Part shown: piece by piece, positions 30,713 to 42,700 of the stretch
Layout of the letters: each line of letters starts with the position of its first letter
Numbering within the stretch: the first letter of the stretch is position 1
DNA from: Cyanophora paradoxa
Taxonomy: Eukaryota > Glaucocystophyceae > Cyanophorales > Cyanophoraceae
Direction: 5' to 3'
DNA: 64,000 nt
Assembly (NCBI GenBank): GCA_004431415.1
Contig: QPMI01000453.1
Span: 434,001-498,000, forward strand
The notes under the pieces: model-generated
The model's input: the letters and a program-made list of their open reading frames with translations, nothing else
Told to the model about the DNA's origin: nothing
The model's database searches: none
Made by a program: the position numbers and the translations under genes

Positions 30713-31675
30713 ATGCCTTCGCCGAGGAAAACGACCCGGCGCACGAGCTCGCAGGCAGAGCCTGCAGCTAGCACCGCTCCTTCTGTCCCGCCGAAAGCGG
30801 CGCCGGAGCTGGAGGACGTGTTGGAGGCGCAAGACGCATCGGGCGCTCCAGAGGCGAGCTCGGCGAGCTACTATGCTGTGCTGGGCGTGCCCAACTTCTC
30901 CACACTGTCCGTGGTCAAGGCCGCGTACCGTGCGCCCGACCTGTCAAGCGCCCCCAACGGCTAGCTCTGCTGGAGTCGGCAGCTGGGCTCCCGCGCGCTC
31001 TCTCCGCGACCTCATTCTTGTACTTTCTACAGATCGGCTCTGCCTGAAGCTCCACCCCGACAAGGCGGCCGACCCGGAGGACCGAGCGGTGCAGGACCGA
31101 TTCGAAGCGATCCGTGTGGGTGCGTGGCCACTGTGCGCGTGACACGGTGTGCCATCAGGTGTGACGGGACCGCAGCGTACGAGTCTCTCAGTGAAACGCA
31201 CCGCAAGAGCAAGTACGACTCGTGCGCCTCTTTCGTGTGTGACGAGCACGCTTGCGGCTTGCTCTGAGCGCCCCCGCTTGCAGATTCTTGCGGTAGCGTG
31301 GATTCCGTTTCTTGCACCACGCACTTGCGTGCATGCAGCTGTCGCTCACGCGTGGCGCGCGCGTGCGGCAGGCGGTGCGGCGAGCGCGGTCACTTCAAGT
31401 TCCTGGAGCAGACGCACCCGAACCTCAGCAAGCAGTGCTACCTCTGTGGGGTGCGTGGGATCCCCCCCGTGGTCTGGTCCGGTCCGCGCTTCGGAGCCAC
31501 TCAGATCAAATCCGCTCAGAAATACTTCGCCGCGAGCGAGCTGGACTACCACAAGGCCAAGTGCCCTAAGAGCAGGCTGCGGCGCAGAAAGAGCGGCGAG
31601 CGCGACGCCTCGGCAGCCGCCGCCGCCGCCGCCGTCGCCGCGCCCGCCGCGCAGCCCCCCGCCTTCCGCGTGTAA
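30713..31675 (+). CDS. J-domain co-chaperone with a C-terminal zinc finger
   Basis: J proteins stimulate HSP70 ATPase activity. Exons: 30713-30929, 31033-31119, 31176 to about 31230, about 31285-31450 and 31520-31675. After a 55-residue polar leader the J domain reads YYAVLGVPNFSTLSVVKAAY, RLCLKLHPDKAADPEDRA with the essential HPD, RFEAIRVAYESLSETHRKSK and YDSC; introns break it in helices II and III, all in phase. The C-terminal part has a Cys-rich stretch (CSCRSRVARACGRRCGERGH), FLEQTHPNLSKQCYLCG, and then KYFAASELDYHKAKCP, giving a CxxC...HxxxxC zinc finger once the 69-bp intron is removed. It ends in a basic and poly-Ala tail. It is not a canonical DnaJ (no Gly/Phe region or CxxCxGxG repeats) and I cannot name its subfamily. 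Exon 3/4 ends are the least certain. Confidence 0.8.
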
Positions 31676-32918
31676 CGCGATGCGTCCTCGCGGCCTCGGC
31701 CCCCGACTCACCCGAGTCCCTGATCAACTCGGCGCGGCGCTATCATGGAGTGTACACGCCACTATAGATTTGCTGTTCGTAGATGTTTTTCTCAGATAGG
31801 CGTCAGTTCTTTTTGTGATCCGATGATGAAGCTGTGAGGCTCTGCAATTTGCAACCTGCCAGATTATCTGAGATCTAGATCTAGAAATCAAGCTGGAGGC
31901 ACCGGACCACGGGGGCCGTGACCCCCCGGCGGTCCCGCCAGCTGCAGCTGCAGGGTATATAACAACCTTGGCCTGGCCGGGCGCGAGAAGCTTAATATAA
32001 GGCCAGCGCTAGCTGCAGCCTCTCCGATCCGCGGCGCGGGCTGGGGGAATTCGAATGCCGCTGATCATGAGCAGGTGCCGCAGTGCGTCGGAAGCCGCGG
32101 CCGGATCTTATCATACACGTAGGCCCAAGGCCTAGGCCCTTCTCATGATCAGCGGAGGCATTAGCCTAGTAGCGGAAGCATTAAAAAAATTATATTAGGA
32201 CCCGGGATAGCTAGACTCTGAGAAGTACTAGTAGAGCTCCGGCCACTGGGCCAGGCCCCGGGCTGTAGTTAGCAAGAGCCTCGGAGGCGGTCCCCCGGCC
32301 CGGCCGCGGCCCGCGGATCGGAGGGTACCCGGGTACGACCGTCGGGTGTTATCATGATCATGATCATGAACATCAACTTGGCAATGCACTGATCATGATC
32401 ATGAGTATTAATGCACGTGCACATGCACATGATCATGATGGTCATGATCATGATCAAACTCTGAGGGCAGAATGAGGCGCGATTCGAATCTTATGACCGT
32501 CGGACGGTTAGGAGATCTAGAGCCGCGAAGGTGGCCCATGCACGGCCAGTGGCGGCACAGCCATAGATCTAAACCGCGAAGGCCGCGCCCGGATGCATAT
32601 GGGAGGGCGGCGCGCGGATCGGAGGGGCGCCGGACTTCGCCATTTCTAGTCTCTGAGTCTGCAATCGCGATGAGCAATTTCTTGCCGCACTGCATATAGC
32701 GGCAAAACAGCATACCCGGTCCGCGGCACAGCCCCGCGGGGGCCTGGCGGCGGGGCGCGGTACCCGGACCGCGGCACAGCCCCGCAGGGGCCTGGCGGCG
32801 GGGCGCGGGGGGCCCGGCTGGGAGCGGGGAGCCCGGGGGCCCGGGGAGAGCGGCGGGGCCGGGGAGGCCGGGGAGCCCGGGGAGCCCGGGGAGCTCGGGG
32901 GGGGGGGGGGGGGGGGGG

Positions 32919-32953
<35 letters not shown>

Positions 32954-33747
32954 GGGGGGGGTGGTCCTGGGGGGCCCGCTTGGAACTGTTGCGGCCCGCT
33001 GTGAGCTTAAACCGGTTACGCCACGTGTAGCCTTTCCGATCCCAGCATTCTTAACTTCTATGGCTTGGTGGTCATGTGCATTCTAAATTTAAAGCTTGAG
33101 CTTCTAGATCTAGATCTAGATGCGCATGCGTATGCATACGGTCCTTGCAGCCTCCGAGGCAACAGCGACAGCACCTCGGAATGCAACAGCACCTTATATT
33201 ACAGCTGCAGCTCTCATTATATTATATAATTAGGGAATTGAAAAGAATCTTTGATGAAATGGACCTGGGCCCCCGCAAGTAGCTATAGTACCCGGACCGC
33301 CCGTTCGAGGGATCCATGGCCATACGTCATGATCACTCCGAGGCTCGAGCTTTCTTCCGAAATTCTCTTCCGAAGTTCTTCCGAGCCCGGCCTAGCAGCA
33401 GCCCAGCGGCCAGCTCTAGGCTGGCTTCAATTTCTTCGTTAGCCTAGCGCCCGGCTTTGGGCTCAATATTGATTGCAAAGAGCGCTTTATTTTCTTCGGC
33501 AGCCCAGCGCCCAGCTTCAATTGATTCTTCGGAATCCCATTCGGCTCTGGTAGGGACTCAGTGACTTTAGAGCTGGGAACTCCATGTAAAAATACCGGGG
33601 TATACGTAATAGATAGAGTAGGGCGTGGCGATCGAGCTCGAGGGAGGTGTCAATAATCAATTACGCTGCACAAAACTACGTAAACGTGCATGTGTATATA
33701 CATGTACACATGCTATCAAATAGTCAATTTCTGCATATAAAAATAAA
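31676..33747. other. Repeat-rich intergenic region
   Basis: 2 kb without a supported gene. It contains palindromic ATGATC runs at about 32351-32369, 32391-32403 and 32428-32456; two diverged copies of ggtacccggaccgcggcaca-like sequence at about 32713-32760; GGAGCCCGG minirepeats near 32860-32895; and G runs of 22 nt (32897-32918) and 32 nt (32921-32952). Short inverted repeats are common (agatctagatctagat near 33107). It marks the switch from GC-rich DNA on the left to lower-GC DNA on the right. Confidence 0.7.
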
Positions 33748-36700
33748 TTAGATGTACTGTATAACCACAAAGTTTCGTGGACGCGCATCCGGATCCGGGT
33801 CGACGTCCCAGGCACGGTCGGACGGCAATGAATCCGGATCCGTCAAGCTGCGGCCGGTACCGGTGGACGTCGCGGGCCGCGCGGGCCCGGGCGGCTTCCA
33901 AGTGAGGAAGGTAGAAGCACGCTTCGAGTTCGGGTCGCGCCCCTCTTTCACGACTCTGTTCAGCTCGAGCTCGAGGTCGCCTGGCGCCGCGGCGTCCGGC
34001 GCCTCGTAGTCGCCCTTGCCCTTCTCCTCCTCCTTCAACTGCGCTTCCTTGCGATCGCGCTCGTAGGGCTGTAGCGCCACGGCGCGGCTCGAGGCGATGG
34101 GAGTGCGTCCCGAGAGAGACGCGACCGCCATCACCTGGAACGCGGAATTAAACATCATATATATAAAGTTCAACGCTTCAAGTCTCGTGATAATCAGAAA
34201 CAGCGTGTAATACCTGGAAAACAGCTTTGGCGGGGACGTCGATGCTGTTTACCGAGAACGTGTTAAGCGCCTCGCCCGGCCTGCCAACGGGCACAGTGGC
34301 TATGCGATTCCCGTTCATCGATATTGCAAAGCTGCATAAAGAACCATGATTATTGAAAGGGTTTGTGAAAAAGAGATCTTCAAGAGATGCGCCGACTTCA
34401 CGCACCTCGTCCAGCGCTCTTCGGACGCCGCCTTGGGAGTGTTCCAAAGCAGCTTGGCGCTGGCACCGTTGATTTGGGTGGGTCGAACGGTCAGATGAAT
34501 TCCGCCACTCGCGCTTGACGCGATGCCCGCAGACAGGGCGTAAGACGGCGGGCCAAAAAGCCCGCCAGCGTCCACCGCGACCACGTCGTAGACCGCGTTG
34601 CCTTCCACTTCCATGTCATGGATTTCAAACGAGTGCTGAGCGCGGTGGACAGTGCCGATCGCATTCCCGTTGCGCCGGATTACGTAGTGGGGAAGAAGGG
34701 GGAAATTCCACGAGAGTATGCAGGAAGCCCGCTTCGGGTCATCCATGTTCTCTTCGACTCTGCTCAGCGCGAGCTCGAGGTTGGCTGGCGCCGACGGCCT
34801 CGGAGCGTCCTCGTCTCCCATGTAGTCCTTCTCGTTCTCGTCGTAGGGCTGCAGCTCCACGTCGCGACTCGCGGCGATGTACGCATCGATTGCAGAATCC
34901 GATATTGACGCGATTGCCGTCACCTGCAGAACCCAGTTAAAATCTTTCGGGATTCGCAGACAATGGTGAGTGCGTGAAATTAGCTATAATTACCTGGAAC
35001 ACAGCTTTACGAGGGACGTCTTCAACCAAAAACGTGTTCAGCGCATCATGATCATGATCATTGGGCTTGCCGACTGGCACCGACGCGATGCGCACTCCGT
35101 TCATCGATATCTCATAGCTGCAGGGAGAAATCAAATCGCCACCAGATGATATATTATATAGATGCTTGTCAACCACAAATGCGTTGCGTACCTGGTCCAG
35201 CGCTCTTGGGACGCCTCCTTTGGAGTGTTCCAAAGCAGCTTGGCGCTGGTTCCGTTGATTTGGGTGGGTCGAACGGTCAGGTGAATTCCGCCACTCGCGC
35301 TTGACGCGATGCCCGCAGATAGGGCGTACGACGGCGGGCCGGAAAGCCCGCCGGTTTCCACAGCATACACGTCGTAGACAGCGTTGCCATCCACTTCCAT
35401 GTCGCGGATCTCAAACGAGTGCTGAGTGCGGGGAACTGCGCCAATCTCCTTCCCATTGCGCCGAACTACGTTGTGGGGAGGACTGGCGAAATTCCACGAG
35501 AGTATGCAGGAAGCCCGCTTCGGGTCATCCCTGTCTTCCACAACTCTGCTCAGCGCGAGCTCGAGGTTGGCTGGCGCCGACGGCCTCGGAGCGTCCTCGT
35601 CTCCCATGTAGTCCTTCTCGTTCTCGTCGTAGGGCTGCAGCTGCACGGTGCGACTCGTGGCAATGTACACACTCGCTGGAGAGCTCGAGGGATCAGATAT
35701 TGAAGCGATCGCCGTAACCTGTAGAGCCCAATTAATTTCCAGAGAATGCTGGGTGCATGGAACAAGTTATAATTACCTGGAACACAGCTTTGCGAGGGAC
35801 ATTTTCAACAAAAAACGTGTTCAGCGCATCATGATCATTCGTCTTGCCGACTGGCATCGACGCGATGCGCACTCCGTTCATCGAAATCTCATAGCTGCAG
35901 GGAGAAATCAAATCGAGACCAGATGATATGTTATATGATCGTATAGATGCTTGTCAACTGCAAATGCGTGTGTACCTAGACCAGCGCTCTTGGGATGCTG
36001 CCTTGGGGGTGTTCCAAAGCAGCTTGGCGCTGGCGCCGTTGATTTGGGTGGGTCGAACGGTCAGGTGAATACCGGTCGTGTCGTTTAGAGCTAGGCCCGC
36101 AGACAGGGCATAAGACGGCGGGCCAGAAATGCCGCCAAAGTCCACCGCGTACACGTCGTAAACCGCGTTGCCGTCCACTTCCATGTCATGTATTTTAACG
36201 GAATGCTGAGTGCGGGAAACCTTGCCAATCTCTTCCCCATTGCGCCGGATTACGTAGTAAGAGGGAAAAATAGACGCAGCAAACAAACATGGTGCGATGG
36301 CAACCACCGGGCTCGCGACTGCGGCGGCCGCGACTCCCGCGGCTGCGCCCGCCACGACAGTCCCCGCCATCCACGGGCCGGTGCCAACGCTGGTAGCAGC
36401 AGCTGCTGCTTTGGGTGGGGCATTGACGACCGGAAGGAACCCCAGCGGCGCCGGAGCCACCTTTGCTGCCCGCGCCTTCATCTTCGATCCGCCTTTCATG
36501 TAGGCAATCGCTGCGATGAGCAACGCGGCTGCAAGGAAGCCGAGGACAACAGGCAGAGCCACCACCAGCGGATTGACGCCGGACATTCGGCCACCAGCGT
36601 ACACGTCCTGCCCCGTCGTGTCTGCCAGGGTGATAACTTCCCCCACGCCAACTGCGACCGAATAGATTTTAATCAATAAGAGAATAGGCTCTCAGAAGCA

Positions 36701-39700
36701 AAACAGTCAGATTTCGCACTCGCAAACGGCGTGAGATGGGTGCAGGAAGCGACGGCGGTGATCACGGCTTTTTCCAGTATCGTCGTGACATTTCCGCTGC
36801 GCGTGCGAAACAGCGAGACCACATGCGTGAGCGGGTTTGTTTCTTCAGTGAACTGTAGACGTGAACAGCGCTAGCTGCAGACCAGTTAATCCACACTTTG
36901 TTTATCTTGTCGTAGTAAATGAGCTCGAGCTTCTGCTTGGGATCACTGAGCTCTCCGTTGGGCATGCGAAGGGGGATTTGGAACTGCGCTCGCAATTCAG
37001 AAGCAAAACACCATGCCAGGGGATGCTTCTCTATCGATGTCGATTTTGCTATCGATGTCGGTGTTGCAATCGAAAACAGTGCCGAACCGTGATAGGCTCT
37101 GAAAGGTTGTTAACTTTGAGCCCCGGGACTTCGACCTCCATTACGTAGCTGGACACGTTGCTGCGAGCGACCATTCAGTGTAAGGTCGTCGCGCTTCCTG
37201 CGCCCTCGAGAATTCATGACGCACTACTTTACGTAGGTTTTAGTCCCGTTGATAGCCCCAGCCGTCGCTTCGGGGTACGGTCCGCGCGGGTACACGTAGA
37301 CCGTTAGTTGCGTGCCCTCCGTGCCATTCAGAGAGCTGGAAAGCTTCTGCAGCTCGGGAGGCACGACGAGGCCCGCGGTCTCTTTGCGGGACCCGCCGAC
37401 GTTGAATTCTCCCTCGTTCTCCCGGTTGTGGCATACTTGGCCCGTGAAGATAGCGACACGGAGCCCCGAGCTGACAGACGGGGCCGCGCCGCAAGAGCCG
37501 CATTTTACCGACTTAGAAGCGAAGGTCTTGAACATGCGCATCACTGAGTCGGCAAACTGCGAAGTTGACGTTTCCGTCCCATTCGCGTTTTGGGCAAGCC
37601 ACCACGACGAGCCAACGAAAGTATCTGCGCAGCGGTCTGATGAGCGCAAGATGCAGACACGGATTGGGCCTTCATGCACCGGCTCCGGCGATGAAGAGCT
37701 CATTCACATCGGCGGAATCGTCGCAAGGATTCAAAGCGTTGTACAGCATATGCATTGCGTCCGCCAGTCCGGTTTGAAGCTCCGACGAACCGGTGCTTTG
37801 GGCACATGGATCAGCAGGCGCGCGATCACAAGGCGGAGGATAGACGAAGAACGACGAACCGAGTGACGACGCGGGCTAGCGCAGTACCGACCGAAATGGC
37901 TTGAACAAGCTGGAACTTCGACGAGCGGGTGTTGGACCCAACGGCTGCGGGATGCACACGTCAGAGCTCGAAGTATGTCACCGACCCCTCATTGTAAACG
38001 CCCCGAAAGAGTGCGTCTGTACACGCACAGTTGATAACCTGGAGCATTGGCGCCAGTGTGTCCGCTATTTTCCTAAATGCGGTGTGAGCGACATGCCGTC
38101 GCACTTCGTTTGAGTCATTAAAGTACTTATATGAGCGCACTTCGTGGCTTCTGGAGTCTGATCCAGATGCGAGGCCGGTTGGTGGGCTGTTTCTGTGCCT
38201 GCTCCGATGTACTGCTCCAGAATGTCTACGACAACGCGTAGGCGTTAGACAAGGTGCGAGCGATTGCGTTCTGAAATTATGAGCACCGGAGATCGTTATA
38301 GCGGTGTTGCCGATGATCGCAAGCGATGCCTCCAGGTCGCCATCGCCGTCGGTGACAGCAAGCGATCTAGTCCCAATGCCGAGAATGTCAAGCACGGATG
38401 ATTTCAGCTGCACTTTGTCGAGATTCTCCACGCTCGTCTCCAAATCGGAAGTTGCGTTCAAGAAGTACGCTGCCGCATTCATTTCAGTCTCCCCGATTTA
38501 AATACGTCTCGAAAAGGGGTGGCTCTCACAGGTCGATGCGTTGAAGGCATCCTGGACGACGACGACCAGGCGAACGATGCGGTCTTGGCCCTCTCCACGG
38601 GGAAGCACGGCGCGCACCACCGGCGCAGAGTTGGGCTGGCTCTGTGTCACAAACACGCCTGGCCGACTCGCAGGCGGGATAATCTAGGCGAATGTTTCGG
38701 TTAGCCGTTGCAATCGGAGCCATGGCCAGCTGGAGATTCAGAAACGTTTTCGTGAACCTGAAGCTTATACAGTAGCGGGTCCGAAGTGTACTGGGACATC
38801 CAGTTCGTGCAAGTTACAACGAACTGTGTTGCAGTGAGTCTCCAGTCATTGATCATTTTCGCAACAGAATCAATGTGAAATGCCGCGCCTGCGTCTGTAG
38901 AGCGATGCCTTTCGGCGGGTTGACAGTGCACTCGCCCGGAATCGGTCCTGAAATGAAACGAATCGATGCGTCTTGGAACGCTGCGAAAAAGGATCATCAG
39001 TGCGTTAACTCTCTTTTGACATACACAGGCTGCAGGTGAGGTTCACCGCTCAGTTTGGACCCCTGGGCCTTGTTGTACACGCTGCAACGAATCCTGATGG
39101 AGATTGCAAGAAGTAGGTGAGGAAACACTTCGCACTCTGAAAATTAAAGCGTACCGGTAGAGGCGGTCAAGCGCAATGGCCGAGGCATATGGCTGCTTTT
39201 TGTCGATTATGAGGGTGGAAGAGTTCGCCGAAGTCCGCACGGCTAATCTGTGTAATGTACAAGCTTTAGTAGAACGCGATCTAGCCCGATCTTGCGGCAC
39301 GGTAGACCTGGAGATTTTGCTGATGGACGCATCGTTGTCAGCGCTTGACCAGACAAAGACGAGTTCGTTTGCGGAGCTGCCGGGCCTGTCTGGCTGAGAC
39401 GCCTCGCAGCGAACCTGCAGGCGCAAATGCGGTTTCACAAAAGCTCATGATCGCCTCGTACTGAGAGGAAGTCAATTGGATTACCCTCAGAACAAGCTCC
39501 TCGATGGCGTATGTTGGGTCCACAGGGAAAGTCGACTGGAAAAAAGGTTAGAGTTTATATTGGTAACTGAAATTGCACACAGTCACGATGCACACCGTAA
39601 TGAAAACGGATGGGACGCTCTCCGAGGCGAGAGTGATAGTTACAGACGCACTGTCCGTCGCGTTGCCCTCCGGCTCGCCGCGGCGGAAGCGAGCAGAGAG

Positions 39701-42700
39701 AAGATTCAGCGTGGCTGTGTATGCAGTGCCCGCTTCGAGTCCGAGCTCCTTTGGATCGATGGTCACGATTGGGTGGTTTGATTCGATTGTCGCGATCGGC
39801 CCGACAGCGCTCCCCTCCGGCGAGGCGGCCACGGCAGCAGTCGTCGCTTTTCGGAGCTCCCACTGGTACCGCAGAATGCTGCTGACTAGCGAGACGCCGC
39901 TGCCGTTGTCGCTGGAGGCTGCGTAGTCCGGGTCGCGGCTTAGGCTCGCGTCCAGAACGAAGGGGCGCGTGGGAGAAACGACACGATTCCCGCCGGCAAT
40001 GCGAGCGCTCAGTGGTTCGCTGAGAATCACCAGAGTCACGTTGATGGATGCCTGAAACAGAACAAGTACACATAAGAGAATGCATTAATCCATGCATAAG
40101 AGATTTCACACACCGTTGGCGCCCCTTGTTGCAGCAGATCGCGGGCGGTCAAGCTCATCAGGAACTTGCTGTTTGGCTGCAGCGTATTTCTTGGCTGCGA
40201 GCCGGCCTAAGTTGGCAAGCGGTAATTTTAACCAGTAGGGCCGGTGGCTTCGCACAATGAGCAGGGTTGGGCGGTCCAGTTCAACACTGGCGGGCAAGAG
40301 CTGCAATGCCGCGTCTGGCAGGCGCCACTGAATATCCATGTCCGATGCGCGGAGCCACTGATGAAGTTCCCGGAGGATTACGACTGCATCATAGCATGCC
40401 ATCAATCCGCTGTTCGCAGAACAGTACACGCGAGAGCGAAATCTCGGAAGAAATGGCCGCACATGCTTCGGGATCGTCGAGCTTCTTGTTGCAGGTGGTT
40501 CGCTGTAATGGCAATGTCAGACTTTGCGAGGACACAAAAGTTGGAGCTGGCGAACCTGAACGACGACTTTAATTGTCGTCAGAGTCGACGCCTTTGTGAA
40601 GATAGTCGTGCCCCCATCGACCTCCAAGAATGGGACCTGGCGCGCGACAATGTGTGAACAGAACCCAACCGTTTTACAGGAGCTTGCATCAATCACGCAC
40701 AAACGCGGCGGATTTGAAGAACCTGATGGGAACGACGTTTGATTTCGCGCCCAAGAAGTTCCGCGCGTACACCGACATTTTGTAGCTGCCCGTGCCGAGA
40801 GCATCCTCGGGTACAATGATTGTGTCGTTGCGCGTCGAATTGACGGAGATTCCGCGCTCCGCAAGCGACTTGCAGGTCGCTTCGTCGTCGCAGCTCCAGT
40901 GGTACGTGAGGGGCCGGCGGCCCGCTCCCGAAACAGGAAAAGCAACGAGCTTTGCCTTTCGACAAACAGCAACGACTTCAGGGAACGTGGCCGAGATGAC
41001 GGGCGTGAAGTTCTCAACGCCGACCTGATCATAAGCGATGAGTGAGCGATGTTATTAAAAAGGACAGATGAGAATTGAACAGAAAGCCTGTGCACCTCGA
41101 AAAATCCCCGGAAGCGCTCGACATCGGTTGTGTCGCCGCGGTAAACGGGAATGCGGAAGCGAAGAATGTCTCCGCCGACGACCGTCGAATCGGGCATTAT
41201 CGAGAACACAAGTGTGTCCGGGCCAGACCAGAACGCGGTCGCTCCTGCGCTGGGATGTTCGAAAGCGGCGAGAGCACCGCATGGCAAAGAAGCGACCGAC
41301 CGGTTCCCAGCTTGGCCGCGGAGTCGTCGGTAAGGTAGAAGGTCGCTGGTAGCGTGCCGCTCTCCCGGCGTGCGGGGTAGTTGAAAGTCACTGCCAATTG
41401 GATGCCTGTGCAGGTATGAGCGCTCGCGATGCCAGCACGTAACGCAAACGAGGATTACCATTGCTGAGAACTCCGGACGAAATGATCGCCATCGAGCCTT
41501 GGACCTGAATGCCGCGCGCTTAGTAATGATCATCCCAACAAGCTAGTTTCAATTGCATGAGCAATTGCAAGCTGTATGCACAGCTCGTGCCCACCTGCAG
41601 CGGCTGAGGGGCATCCGTGATGAAAGGCGCTGGACTGTGACGGATGCTGTCGCGCATTGCGTAGCGTACGAACAGCTTCAAGTCTCCTTGGTCAGCAAGC
41701 TCTTCCGTGGCACGCAGGCCTTTGACATCGACGTAAACGCCAGTTCCATTTGCGTTTCTAGCCTGAACTTCAGATGGTTCCGCGTACGGAGCGTCGCCAG
41801 GAGGAGGGTTCGGTAGAATGAATGCAGTCGAGTTGACGTCGGAAAGAACAACTTCCGACGAGCCGACGAGAGTTGCGATGGAGCACCGAACAGTTCCTAG
41901 CACGGAGATGCTCCGAGATGGGCACGACAGACGTGCGCCTGCAGAAAATCAGAAATTAGCTCGAAGCCATTAAACAAATATTGCATGCACAGTCGCGGTC
42001 ATTCGTGCATAAAGTCATTGGGGGTTTGCGCGCACCAATGACGTTGACAGCGGCAGGCCGGACGAAGCCACCGCCGACAGCTGAACTCCACTGCGGCCGC
42101 AGCCACCATGCGCCCACTTCATGCAGCTGCAAAGACGCGACGCCGACGTCTCCGTTCAACGCGGCAAAGACCTCGCTCATGCTTATGCCAGCAGGGCTTC
42201 CTGAGCCTCCAGTGTCTGGGTCCGAAGGCGGGAGGCGCCCAACATCCGCGAAGTCGCTCGGGAGGAGCGGCGCAGATCCCAGCGGAGGCACCAGGATGCA
42301 CGAGAAGTTCGCCGCCACGCCGACGCGGGGCGGGCAGTGCAGCGACGCGCTAATAACAACAAGTGTACTGAAAAGCCCGTCGACAACCGTCACGAGCGAC
42401 AGTCCGCCGGTGAGGGACGGGTGCCACTGGATCTGCAGGGACGCGAGCATGAGATCCGTGTCCAGAGACGCGTGCCGGAGTGCGCATTGCGGAGAAACAA
42501 TTATGTATACCTGCAGAGCCTCGCCACCGGGCCCCGTTGGAGCGGTTGCATTGAATGTGAAGTTGAAGGAGAGGGACCCGTTGAGGGTCGGGTGGGGGCC
42601 GATGTCGCCCGCCACTCCCGCGGGCGAGGCCCGAATGACGAAGTCGGAGGGGAAGAGGTCGCCGCCCGTGGCGAACTTCGTCACGTTGCAGAGAATCGCA

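Noticed and set aside
32897-32952. Telomere or contig-end signature
   Set aside because: Long G tracts without a TTTAGGG-type repeat, flanked on both sides by unique gene-containing sequence.
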